From Monocercomonoides exilis (Eukaryota > Preaxostyla > Oxymonadida > Polymastigidae): DNA of 64,000 nucleotides. Both the position numbers and the translations under genes were made by a program. How positions within the stretch are numbered: the stretch's first letter is position 1; every line of letters starts with the position of its first letter. The notes below the pieces were generated by a model. It was given only the letters and a program-made list of their open reading frames with translations. It did not search any database and was not told the origin of the DNA. The DNA lies in the NCBI GenBank assembly GCA_001643675.2, contig LSRY02000011.1:372001-436000 (forward strand), given 5' to 3'. Below, piece by piece: positions 48,401 through 59,300 of this stretch.

Positions 48401-50328
48401 TCGCAATTTTCCAAGTTTATTATTCCATTTTCATTGATTGAAAGAAAACACGCACTTGAGGATTTCGTGGAGTCATGTATCAGCAAGAATGCAGAAATGA
48501 ATAGATTTCCGTTTTCCACAGTTATCAACGATGCTCCAGCATCATCGTTGCAAGATCTGATTACTGAATTGTCAAGGCGATGACCAACAAACTCTATTTC
48601 AAACGAAATCACAAGAGATCCTGTCATTTCATAACTCCCATCGAATACTGTTATTTTCTGTGTTGATCGCTGGATCAATGCATATTCGATGGTTTTGAAC
48701 GGTCTCGATCTGTATCCACAGCCAGATTCATCTTCTCCTCTTCTTTGTTCAACGAATAATTCTTGAAGATTATCAGTTGTCTGAAGTGGATCTGGAACCC
48801 AGTTATCCTTAATCAATGAACCATCCAACGCCCGAGGTTTGTCACTTGTTGAATAGCATTCATTAACATCAGAGTCTGCTAACTTCCCTACCCATGCGTG
48901 ATTAAGCGTAATATCATTTCCATTGTTATTTGGATTTTTATTGTCGACAAAATAGCAGTATTTGATATATCCTCCATGATTTTCTCCCAAATTCATATTG
49001 AACAACATGCTGCCAAATGAGCTTGAAACACATTTCTTAAAACAGCAATCAGTAACAAATCCTTTTCCATTTGCAGCCCAGAAGCACAGACCTGCATTAT
49101 ATGTTGCAGTGCATTCGAATACAACCGAAGAATCAACAATTGATCCATTTGTGTATTCAATTAAAATTGCTGAATAATGAACAGAATGACATTTGGAAAA
49201 ATAACAGTTTTTAATCAAGCAGAATGAATCATTAAACGAAGTGACTCCACCGCAACAATATGATGCATTTGAATTTGTGAAATTAGAATTAAGCACTTCA
49301 AGACAAATGCTTGAATACGAATGAATTGAGCCTCCATTAACATCCACATCAGTCGATCCGCAAGAACATTCATGAAAATGGCAGCGCAACACAAGAGAGC
49401 TCGCATTTATTTCTTCAAACGACAAAGCTCCTCCTTGTTCATTTGGCGAAGTGCATTTGAAGAAGCAGTCAACAAATGAAATATTACCGCTTTTGAAAAT
49501 TTGCCTTTCTGTGAATGAATCATTTGAAAATGATGAACTGCTTTGACACGAAGAAAAGGAACAGTTTGTGACTGTAAATGACAAACTTGAAGCAGAAACT
49601 ATCGTTCCGTAGTATGGTTGAAAACAGCTTTCAAAGAAAGAAGAAGATATTTCAAGCCATTTGGATGAGCTTCTGGAACAATGGAAACTCTGAGAATGCC
49701 TTGTGCGTGAAATGTTGAAAAACATGCAATTATCAATTTCTATTTTGGATGCTTCCCCAGAATAGAGTGCTGTTCCATCAGACGTTGATATTTCCAAACT
49801 TTTCAGTGATGCGTTCTTCAACGAAACATATCCGCATTCGTACACATGAATGAGAGGCTGATTCCTCGTTTTTCTTGCACAGAATCGCAAATCGATGGTC
49901 ACACTTGTCAGCAGAACAATTCCCGAAGATTCAATAAATGGCTGGACTGACAAAGAAGTTATTGATAATTGACAACCAGAAATATTTACCATAGACGAAG
50001 AATCACAATATAATGTGCATTTCTCAATGTTTTCTAACAGTGCAATTTCATGTAACTCAACAGACGAGTTGTGAAGATTTAACAATGAATTAACATTTGA
50101 AGAAAATATGCATTTTGCTTTTTCATTTCTTTGGCAATTGGAAAAATCAAATTGTGTTAAAAGATGGATATCCTTACAAATGTTCTTTTGTTTTGTGGCA
50201 TCTGAGTTTGCAAGGTTCAAGTTGAGAGGCGTATTCAAAGACAAAAAGTGATAATTTAGTGTGCTTTCTTTTTTCGATATAGAATTTTGGCAGTCAAGAA
50301 ATGTTAAAAGAAAAAGGAAAATTGTCAT
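42481..50328 (-). CDS. Surface beta-helix protein with TM and pseudokinase-like tail
   Basis: A single 2,615-codon frame. The N-terminus (MTIFLFLLTFLDCQ) is a likely signal peptide. Residues 20-2100 are Ser/Cys/Asn-rich right-handed beta-helix sequence with C-x-F-x-x-C rungs. Four tandem modules begin with an S..G.D...CG....PC.T-type signature near residues 525, 862, 1262 and 1645. A transmembrane helix spans about 2163-2190 (WPIIVIVIFAVLFLIVLVVA) with RWKK after it. The cytosolic tail has SANLSPHIVLFSEHMVICIV-like strands (seen here as LANLSPHIVLFSEHMVICIV), a Ser/Asp loop, then RWKAPELL (APE-like), VAFSIGMMLWE and DRKERP, as in a kinase C-lobe. The Gly loop, VAIK Lys, HRD and DFG are absent, and the helix-F Asp is replaced by Ala, so it is probably catalytically dead. 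I recall this architecture as a large gene family in oxymonads. Ligand and role are unknown. Confidence 0.8.
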   Translation of the reverse strand: MTIFLFLLTFLDCQNSISKKESTLNYHFLSLNTPLNLNLANSDATKQKNICKDIHLLTQFDFSNCQRNEKAKCIFSSNVNSLLNLHNSSVELHEIALLENIEKCTLYCDSSSMVNISGCQLSITSLSVQPFIESSGIVLLTSVTIDLRFCARKTRNQPLIHVYECGYVSLKNASLKSLEISTSDGTALYSGEASKIEIDNCMFFNISRTRHSQSFHCSRSSSKWLEISSSFFESCFQPYYGTIVSASSLSFTVTNCSFSSCQSSSSFSNDSFTERQIFKSGNISFVDCFFKCTSPNEQGGALSFEEINASSLVLRCHFHECSCGSTDVDVNGGSIHSYSSICLEVLNSNFTNSNASYCCGGVTSFNDSFCLIKNCYFSKCHSVHYSAILIEYTNGSIVDSSVVFECTATYNAGLCFWAANGKGFVTDCCFKKCVSSSFGSMLFNMNLGENHGGYIKYCYFVDNKNPNNNGNDITLNHAWVGKLADSDVNECYSTSDKPRALDGSLIKDNWVPDPLQTTDNLQELFVEQRRGEDESGCGYRSRPFKTIEYALIQRSTQKITVFDGSYEMTGSLVISFEIEFVGHRLDNSVIRSCNDDAGASLITVENGNLFISAFLLIHDSTKSSSACFLSINENGIINLENCEMRCEENEQTQQFTQSVIDLHGGMMNVVGCLFTHLSMEGKPIVSIISTKCTNFTQSSLTGIERRFGNGSLIEAVLGAGEKLSFTECNFSHCTCQDGNGGALMVKMNDGSELEICQDLVNGIETTFQQCCAGKGLSERGVGGGVMIDCTGGGKMFHFSQTTFSGNQAEYGKSVFVVGSDFAELCVKTKFAIQTNDSVLDELMGFDENEIGAAIPLVLLWKPFPPVVSVSGSTGTDHIMCGFAVSPCSTLQYAISTHFDSSTRKICIVPPFQFEEAAVLEGFDFEFSASTRGTTIKIVGDSSSPVNGYLETRINTTFTNITFSLPSSLPLCKPLLCCTENMLTILMCGAVPSSSDDALSYCFCCALGGMLNISQFEIVGVSFGENAFISVSGDGVQGLLGFLNMSQISSGSNEGLISVTKKGSLTIKNGNFSSFEDNDCSVVFCKNGKSINMIDSNFSSVTRTTNCGTCLCISRENGAIITVAVNNCSFNECKVESEPNGGGGGVYGKIGNDCNLKLTGCSFALCSAPWSQHGEAKNGKGGGIFLDVEGNDSAFTIKDPSFRDNKAEFGGNVFLTCQDLNSTVTNKSFAFEYEQMASDGSLFVGDDQTFLHTDLFRFLVKYESTKIFVSNNGHDVMRCGSMDDPCKTFWKGLEQISSKTSEPKIGIVASCTVTDVCFFSDILVESCSAEDDEPAKSVMTFENDVPTKNIMLEVKNDVSFNFIRFSTTDNFSCLNQALITCSDGFLAITSCSLDSLAPHTSPLRAMFVNILQGCLLIRDFDVNSINIGRSMIEVSNKVDVSINNTRLQSINVTDGSLINMIPSVAEWGNENDKQICINNSVFYSVNGRSDGGRTLSCIDSTGTEVDLIKCTFSGCQAMENRKGGCVFFELCEDGLFNLKECIVQMCGCSTINGRGGGIYLRTELQTKLQILIEPLKFESNAASVGRDMFIECNNLNTQVNETMFKMNFDSSVFVHLNAIYGIDKAEHSSTPMDLLEIILIYQADTILVSSQPENGGRDTQQCGTLLLPCQSIGYSLIHLTHKIESRLIVDKQSVIDCEITLSEMEMLSRNKNNSAIHISPSISKNKSCIIECSGTVAFKKLSFCFPSTMVTDHSIFLLSDHGILSVESCCFTANDGSSIAHISFILLELEHSEIDMQNLLIEHISSSCAWLVKIHSSGGDVFLEKLRVCSVQTDMGIINVEGMSNGESSSSNSSLTLLHMQIENVTIPPEESTLLNIENCRCSVYCANDSFSHKGTSQKKGSAIVISSCNDVSVNSAVIEGSENDISFNEAIDEGKEICRWNGSMIELKNSSSTMRDMLIANCSNGAMSMCGGEVMIEMGMFSDNNPQNIKFPSARRNIICSDGASLEIASLKGGDGWRDNSSLWILDDGCEMAGIADMRPSTLFIPSLRNVKSFEKDTLITLAFEGSLLLPCNLSFVVSSRVGDEEMLEIHIFEESKFESENMAFGVISADLIRNARDDMEVSVKIQYGKMDAPKSTQSFILKNRSEIQPKGDEKLVEGGNKEKSFWPIIVIVIFAVLFLIVLVVAIAFIIRWKKAKNENKDLREIVNDNIRKDPKAFEMVTMEMSPEEQWRRAEREAEKKNEERIKKRMNGKEMQHSESEEYLLSENGSTEYILGRDSDKIPQWVLEKIDEKEIEYEMRKRTPSPSISSTSTTDTSDSDSTFVRGEDLCPTTSSMSNLVDAMACSSPHEKLIVDLRDSLFMLLHGRNEKKEMAIGTLQEREMTAAQIMFWVANLALHSFDEMENPLQSLANLSPHIVLFSEHMVICIVMHSDLSSDDSDSSSISSSTIITSSSDDSTINKNGRGSPPPSSAFEEEDDFKKECLRWKAPELLNGAKTHATKKTVAFSIGMMLWECLTLQIPFGEYEAVVAGDKIVRGERPDTSKTIETSYCEVIKECLSVDRKERPTLVGLKREFIGHFPAGTVMLTVSDAIDYEAVSFVEDQRLSTGQMMSSEQ

Positions 50329-51250
50329 TTGTTGAAAATGAAATGATTGAAAGCTTCCTAGAAGAAGAAAGAGAAAGAAAAGATTAGAAATTTTGTTTTT
50401 TAAACTATAATTATGGGATGGATCAAAATTTGGATTTTTTTGAACCTTTCAAAAAGATTGAATAAAAAAAAAAAATAAATAAATAAATAACAATAAATTT
50501 GTGAGGATAATTTGAGTGACAATCCGTTTATTTGATATCGACTGTTTCGTCACTTATGGAACTGACAAAAATATTCACAAAAGAAAAATTATTTTATAAA
50601 TTTTTATTTCCAATGATTAATCATTATTATTTCATTGCCATTAATTTTTACTATGGAATATAATAATAATAAAATATTAGTTCCACGAAATTTTGACAAC
50701 ATTAATAATTTTTCACTGAAGTGAGATTAATCATCGACTTTTGAACTTTCATGTTACGTGACATTCATCGCTGAAGTTAATTCAAGCCAGTTAAATATTT
50801 TTTTAAAGAAATGAAATAGGTTTTATGAAACAAATGCAAAGTTTATTATTTTTTAAAATATTAGTCATTTAAAAAAATGCTATTCATCAAAAAAAAAAAA
50901 AATGAAACATCCAGTTTCAATTTTCATTTGACATTTAAAATTGTTATTTCATATTGTTCGGAATAATTTAATTATTTTGAATTGAAAATACAAATCAAAA
51001 ATCTGGGAAAAAAGGAAAAAACAGAAAATTATTCACTTCAAAATGTTTGCACAATAAATTCTGCATCAACGAAATCAGATGTTTCACAATATATTTATCA
51101 AATAATGAGAAAAGATGAAATTCATAGGATAAATATTGTTAACGAATTTTGAAATATTTGAATTTTTTTCAGAAAAATTCATAATATATCAGATTGTGGG
51201 TTTCTCAGATCATACAATTTGATCGCATCGCAATCTTGTCCCCCTTGGGC
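50329..51250. promoter_or_regulatory. Divergent upstream region, AT-rich
   Basis: A 922-base gap between the divergently transcribed surface protein and the nucleotidyltransferase gene. It is very AT-rich with an A-run/AAAT microsatellite at 50465-50490 and a 13-A run near 50889. It must contain both promoters; no specific element was recognised. A TTTTTTCAG at about 51164-51172 could be an acceptor if the plus-strand gene has an upstream non-coding exon. Confidence 0.45.
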
Positions 51251-53323
51251 ATGATTGAGTCTACTTCTAAATCTTCTCGGCGCGGCAAGAAAGAAGGTGG
51301 AAAGAAAGGAAAGGGCGATAGACTCCAACAACCACAGAATATTGGAGGAGGATCAAGCCACCAATTCACTCAATCTTTGGATGCTTCGATTGGAAGCACA
51401 ATCGCTTTTAATTCTTCAAAGGATAAAAAGACTCAAAGAGGCGCATTGGCCTCGCAACAACGCGAACAGACAGATAAAAATCGAGATAACAAGGATTTAG
51501 ACAAGTCAAAAAGAAAAGAATCAAAAATGACAGATTCATCTGACCAATTATTTAATGAAAATGAAAAGGCAGAAAATCATGGTCCTGACATTATCAGCGA
51601 AGAATCTCGAATGAAGTTTCAGCAAACAAAGGCTAAAGATCGAAAAAAACAGACTTCAACAAAGCATTCCTTTTCAACAACTCCCCCGCTACAGCGGCAG
51701 TTGCAGCGACACGGAGAAGATCGTGAAGAAGACGTACAAGAAGAAAGTTATATTTCAGGAAAAACTGATCCATTAGAGCAGCAGAAAATTTTTGAGTCTA
51801 TTCAATCAGCTGAAGAAAACTCCAAGCTTTTGGAGGAGGAGAAAACGAAAAGGCAAATGCTAGCAAGCGATGCAAGCATATTAACCGAGGAAGTCAAAAG
51901 CGCTCCTATTCAGGATAGTACACTTTATGCTTCGGAAACAAACTCTAAATTGAGTTCCAATTCATCGAGACCTCAAATGAATTACGGTTTGGAACAAAAC
52001 ATAAGTGGTAATGAAACAGAACTAGGTCATTACAAGGAACAAAATACACCAGGAAAAGAGAATGAAGGAACTTATACATCTGCAATTGCACTTTCCACTT
52101 CTCCTTCGAATATTCAATCAACTAACATCACAAATGAAGAATCAAAAATTGCATCAACAAGCAGTTCAACACTAAGCACGGAATTCGCATCTTCTTCTGC
52201 GACTGCATCTGCATCTGAAGACGATTCCGTGAAGCAATCAGCAGATTCTGCTTATTCATCAGATGCACAAAATCTATCCGGATCAGCCTCTGCCAGTTCT
52301 TCGCTAAACACATCGCGCTCATCTTCTTTGCCCAATGCCATCCTCACAACTCCGTCCACACCGACTAAAGCAGCAAATTTTTCTCAGAATTCTGTCTCTT
52401 CTTTGACCCCCTTCCAGGAGCAGCACTCCCACAAAACGAGCCCTGCTTCGTCACTTTCTGCATCATCTTCCACGTTCACCCCTCTCCTTAATCTTTCGCT
52501 GAAACCGACTACTGCCACAACTCCCCCAGAGCAAATAAGCCCCTCACCTTCGTCTTATTCATCTTCTTCTGCAACTTTTCCTCTTTCAAATACAAATACC
52601 TCAATTACAACTACATCCACTTCCACATTAACTCTTCCGAAATCTTCGTTTTCTCCTTCTTCCTCTTCTTCTTCCTCTTCTTCTTCATCATTCACTCCTT
52701 CATTCCCTTTGACTTCTCTTCCTCAGAACATGCTATCAACTACACAGACACCATCACTTTCTCCTTCTTCTTCCCCCTCTTATTCCACCTCCTCTACTTC
52801 ATCATCATCCTCTTCATCTTCGTCAATAAACAAGTTTTATTCTACTCACACTCCAAGCTATGCCTCACCTCATCCTTCCAATGCAGTCACTTCGCAAACA
52901 CCAACAGCTGATGTACTTCAGTCTTCTTCCACTTCAACCATGTCTGCTTCTCCTTCAGACACAACATCCTTATTGTCTACTCCTTCTAAACCTGGTTCTT
53001 CTTCTTCTTCCTCCTCCTCCTCTTCCTCTTCTTCTGGATATAACTTTGATCAACAGCCGTCTCAGTTCACTTCATCCAATCCTCAGTCTCTGCTTTCATC
53101 TACGCCAATATCCCAGCCGTCTTATTCATCTCATCAAAGCATCTCTTCTTCTTCTTCTGCCAATCAATTTCAGCAGCAACAATCTTTCCCTTCCACTTCA
53201 TCTCCAATGCCTCTCGAAGCAAACCAGCCGTCTTTACAGTCATCAACCACCCAGCCCATCCAGAGCTCAATTCTTCCTCTGCCATCACCCACAAATCAGC
53301 AGCAGCAGTTTCAGATGCAGTTA

Positions 53324-53356
<33 letters not shown>

Positions 53357-56300
53357 AATGCAATGACTAATTCAACTGTCACTCACTTCCATGAAATGAC
53401 ACCCCAAAACTACAATACTTCATACACCAACCAATCTGATGGTTCTTCAAGCGCTTCTTCCTCTTCTCCTTCCTCCTCATTGCCTTCTCAACAAAGTGTG
53501 AACGAGCGATTCACAACAACTGCTTCTCAAAGAGCAGCAAACTTAATACAGGCACAGCAGACTCAACAGACACAGCAGATGTTGCTGCAGCAGCTGTCAA
53601 ACCAGCTGGCAACAAAAAACATCACAACATTGCCATCGCTGGCAACAGGAATGGATCTGTACAATCTGCAGCAGCTTCAGCAGCAGCTTCAGACAGGAGC
53701 AGGAGGAATGCAACAGACAAATGCCAATATTAATGCTAACAGTGTAATGGGAGTGAGTGACGGCAGGCAGGCAATGGGTGTTTCTGGGCAATCTGCAATG
53801 AGTCTGAGCGAAGGAGCAGGGTGTGCTTTCACAGCAACCACAGGCAATGGCAGCAGTGTTGGTGGTGGAGAGATGAGAGGAGAGCCAAGCAATTTGACTG
53901 GAGAAGGAATGCCTCGTCAAGAGACAGAGCTATCCAGTTCACAATCAGCGTCTGACCAGCATGTGCAGATGGGATACAACGAACAGAGCATTCCAGCAGA
54001 CAGCCAGCGAGCAGCAATTGAAGCTCTTCAGCTTCAGCAGCAACAGCAACTTCAACAACAGCAACAACAACAGCAGATGCAAATCCAACAACAGCTCCAG
54101 CAGCAATTGCAGGAGCAGCGACGGGCGCTTTTAGATGCGGCTGAGCACGATCTGAAGAGCATTCCTGCTCCTCTTTCTCCGCTCTTTCTGATCAACCGGC
54201 ACTTCTTCATGTACTTCAGCACTCTCCAGGACAAGAGCCAGCAGGCATTCCCACTCCGCTACGTGACAACTGAGCTGCCTGATGCTGAGTATGTAGAGCC
54301 GATGACGATTGTCGACAGTCAGATGGCACAGATCCCATGGATGAAGACACCCAATGGGATTTATGACTACCTCGATCCATACTGCGCTTCTTCCACTCTG
54401 CTGCAGACATTGTCAAAGACATCACTGACAGCATCGTTGGCGAAACTGACACACTCAGACCTGCAGCGGATAAACCAGTTTGCAGCACAGGTGGTGAAGC
54501 CAGAGGCGAACTACTGGCTGGCCGGGAGCAAGTCGGTGAGCTGGCGGCTGAGCAGAGAAGGGCGAAAGAGACAGAAGGAGTTGGCGATCAAGAAGAAGCT
54601 TGCTGCTGAATCTTCTCAGGACACAATGCTGAAGGACCTGCAAGCATCGCCTTCTGCTTCTCCTCCGTTGTCTGACAATCATTCAACTTTTGCTTCTTCC
54701 TCTTCCTCTTCATCATCTTCATTTGGTGCTTCTATTTCTCCTTCTCCTTCTCCCTCAGTCACAGCCACCTCTGTCTCATCCCAGAACCGCAATCGTCTCC
54801 CTGTTCCATTTGCATACAACGACATCCACGCTAACCTGCTGTCGCTGTGTGCCAGCAACCAGCGGGTGAGAGAAGCATTGCTCACACAGGAGATTCTGAA
54901 CTTCCACACATACATGTCATTGACAAAAGCAGACTGTCTTGCTCGCTTCGACCTCATCAACAGTATCCTCTCTTGTGTGCACAAAGTGAATCCATCGCTG
55001 CTGTTGTGTGTGTATGGCTCTTTTTCGTCGTATCTGTCTCTTCCAACATCTGATATTGATCTCGTGATCATCACAGCTGACCAGCACAGGTACATCCAGC
55101 GGTGCCAGAGAATTATGCGCTCACTGTTCCAGTTTTGGCATGGTGACAAGTTCAAGCAAAGAGGAGACGAAGGAGCAGAACGAGAAAGAGAGAGAGAGAA
55201 AGGGAAAGACAGAATTGGAGAAACTGCAAGCAAAGCAGTCAACATCGAGACAGAAACTGGGTTCCACAAGGACGAAGAAGGGATGATGTCGAATCTGATG
55301 GCGCCGACGCAGTCAGCACACGAATGGATGATCAGCCTGCAGCGGAGCATCGGGCAGGGCATCATCTCCTTCCGCAGCCACCACGTGAAGGTGAAGGTGT
55401 GCCACATCTGCGGAAGCGTGCTGTTCCACCGCAAGTGCGACTGCGACCCGCAGATCGCCCTGAAGATCGAAGAGCACGCCAACCCGAACTTCGGCTTCGA
55501 TCCGACTGACCCGTACATCATGCGCTCTTCTGAGGCCAATGCAGCAGCAGCAGACAGCGTGCCCTTCACCACTCCCTCGCAGGTGATCAATCTGAAGGAG
55601 CTGCTGGCGATCCCGCTGACACCAGCCATGCAGCACATTCTCGACTTCTCTGCGCCATTGGTGCTGTGCAACAACTACATTTCTCCACCGTCGAGCTTAG
55701 TTTCTCCGACGGTGCGGGAGTTCTACCGCTTTGCAGACACAAGGAAGGCAGAGAAGCATTACATCAAAGCTATTCGCAATGCATTGACTTCGAGATTTGC
55801 CTCTGCCTCTACTACTACTACTACTACTTCTGCTGCTGCGATTCAAAAGGATGCGAAAGCAAAGGAAGAAGATGCAAAAGAGAAAGAGAAAGAGAAGGAA
55901 GAAGGAAAGAAAGCAGCCGAAGATCTGACACAGTCAGCAAAAGGAGGAGATGACAGCACTAAAAAGGACGGTGCGATAGAAACTCAAAAGGAGAATGAGC
56001 AAAATGCCACTCTTAACAATGAAGGAGACCGAAAAGAAGGAGAAGCAATAGCGACAAAAGGAGAAAATGCAGAAGAAGTGAAGGATACGCAGAACAAAGA
56101 CATGAAAGAGAAGCAAGATGAAGATTCTGTCGTGAAGTCAAATGAAAAGAAAGAGAACAGTGACTCTAAAGATGAAGAGGTTGATAATTCTGAAGAAAAT
56201 GACCATAACAGCCAGGCAAAAAAAGCAGAAGAGGAACAAAAGTCAAATGGAGAGAGTTCTTTGGAGTCTCAAGAGTCGAAGAAAGAACAAGAAGAGCAAG

Positions 56301-59300
56301 CAGAAAAAGCAGAAAAAGAAGAAAAGAGCAAAGAAAAAACAGATGCTGACAAACAAAACGAGAAAGATCTGAATGAACCAAAGCCACTAAACTCAACAAA
56401 TGACAAAGCGAATGCATCAGCCTCATCTTCATCTTCGACCTCAACTTCAGCACAATCAAGCACGTCTCAATCGTCAGAAACAAAGAAAACATCAACTGCA
56501 GAAACAGCAACCGCAGCATCTGCATCTGCAAAGGCATCAACTTCATCTTCTTCCTCTTCTTCTTCCTCTTCATCCATCCGTTTGCCTTCTCCTCAGTTCC
56601 TCTCTCAGCTGAAGCACGTTCACTTCAGCCTCCCACCCGGCCCAACTGTCTCCCACGAAGACATCCACACTTTCCTCTCTCACTTAGAAAAGCTGCTGAA
56701 GGAAGGCCAAGTTGTTAAAAAGCCCAAGTTCATTGCTTCTGCTCGTATTCCCATCATCAAAGTCGATGATGAGCACACAAGTGTCCACTCAGATATCGGC
56801 TATGGACAGCTCACCGGCATCATCAACACAGACTTCCTGCGCTGCATGCTGATTGTGTACCCTCAAGCACGCTACATCATCCTCATTGTGAAGGCGCACT
56901 TAGTCGAGAACAAGCTGAATGAGCCATACACTGGCGGTATCAGTGGCTACCCTCTCTCTTTGCTCGTCCTCTCGCACATCCAGCAGTTCAAGCGCAACTT
57001 CGGCGAAGACCCCAGCAAAGTGAGTCTGGGCAGGCTGCTAATCACATTCTACCAGCTCTACTCAGAGTCTGAAGATCTTCCACTGCCTCCTTCTGGCGAA
57101 CCCCGCTTCTTGTATGCCAGATACGCTATTTCAGTGCGAGGTGACGGTGAGTACATTCCGATGGATGTGATCCGCACGAAGCGTGCGAAGCTGCTGGATG
57201 GGGTGAATCATGGGGACTACCCGCTTGTGGTGGAAGACCCACTCGACCAGTCAAACAACACAGCTCGCTCTGCCTACAACTACTGCCGCATCAAGGAGCT
57301 CTTCGGCAATGCCTACAAGGAGCTATCGAAAGCGCAGGTGGATCCGCTTTCCCCAGCAATGTATTCACAATGCAATGCGCTGCTGAATGCGAGGCTCAGA
57401 GAATCTGCAGATTATCAGTCGCCATCTCCTCCATCTTCTCCTGTGGTGAACCCAACTCCGGCTCCATCTCCTGCTAATGCTTCTGCTAATTCTGGATCTT
57501 CTTCTTCTTCTTCTTCAGAATCTGTTAACAAAGACGGAAAAAGTGAAGGAGAAAAAGAGAAAGACAAAGATGCTCCGAAAGAAGAGAAGAAGCTTGTTCC
57601 CCCTGCACAGCCATTTGTACATCGCTCTCTGATGTCGATGATAACCTCACAGAATGGGATGACAGACAACATGCATATATACGATGAAGCTGATGAGTAC
57701 TATGAAGAAGACATGAATGCCATGGGTGACTTTGCCCTCCCAACTCTTCTGGGGCGCGTCCTCACATCTGATGTGCTGTTTTCCAACTATCGTATCAGAA
57801 TCAACTCGTTCTATGATGATACAAGGTTCTTCACTGCAGCACACAGACTGATTGTCGATGCACGGGCACACAGCGAGGCGATGGAGCTGGCACAGAGAGA
57901 GAATGCACTCAGGGGATATCAGCACAATACACAGTATCCAATGAGCATGAATGATAAAGGTATTATTTTTAGAGAAGGAGGTGGGAAAGGGGATTCTTGT
58001 TCTGTTGGATTTGAGTATATTGTTTCAGAACAAAACAATGATTTGTTCTTTTTTGCTTCTTTATTTATATTCTATGTCATATTTTATTTATTTATTTATT
58101 TATGATTGCACTGAACATTTATTTTTATTCTTGATTCATTTTGATTATTAAACACACAGATAACACACAACTCCTGAGCAGCGGCATTCATCCTTCATCT
58201 CTCCTCAACAGCCACACCATCGGCACATCTGCTGTTCCTGTGGGTGTCAATGTTGGGGTTAATATGGGCAGCACAGGCATGAACGGAATGAACACTATGA
58301 ACACGATGGGCACAATGAATGGGATGAGTGGGATGAACGGGATGAATGGAATGGGAGCAATGAATGGAATGAATGGCATCAATGGAATGAGCAGCATGAG
58401 TGGAATGAATGGGATGAATGGGATGAATGGAATGACAGGGATGTCAGGGATGAGTGGGATGAGCGGGATGAACGGGCTGCTGGGTGCGCCTTTCAGTCTG
58501 CAGCAGTTCCAGCAGATGCAAGAGGCCATGCAAGGGCCATATGACATGAACAGGCACATGATGAATGAAGTGCCTGCCACAAACGAGATGATGATGCCTG
58601 TTTCATTGGCACAACAGGCTGCTTCGTCTGTTGCTGGCTCAACAACCCCGCCTTCTTCTACTGCTGTTGGCCCATCGATCTCCTCTCCCTATGTCACCAA
58701 CGCTGCTGCCAATGCGATCGGAATGAGGATGCCCCCTCTGCCTTCAATGCAGTCAATGTCTTCTATGTCTTCTATGTCTTCTATATCCTCCATGCCTTCT
58801 ATCTCCCCCATGTCTCCTATTCCTTCCATATCTTCCATCCCCTCCATGCAACCTCTTCAGAACTCAATGAACCCATTCTCCATGTCACAGGCCGGCGCTC
58901 TCCGCTTCATGGGCACATCTCCTCCGCCTGGCGCTCTTGGTCCTTCATCAATCGCTGCGTCTGCCCCGCCCATTAACGTCTCTGCATGCAACAGAGGCCT
59001 TTCTCCAACACCTCTGCCAGTTTCTGGACAAATGAATGATCCATCCGCCCCTTTCGGACAGACACACCAAAAGCTGTACAGTTTCCCGCCACGCGCTGCT
59101 TCGTCTGAGTTTCAGTATCAGCAGCAGCAACAACAACAATCACAACCACTTCACAATGCTCAGCTTGGACATTCGCCCTCGCTTGTCAGAACAGAAGGCC
59201 CCTTTGCGTCTCCGATGATGCCTGCTGAGAGTGGGTTTGTGCCATCTCATCACCATCTGTCTCCTCAGCTGAGTGTGGCTAGTCAGCCTGCTCAGAACAA

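Noticed and set aside
54679-55674. Minus-strand ORF of 331 codons
   Set aside because: It is antisense to the nucleotidyltransferase catalytic region, whose motifs on the plus strand are unambiguous.
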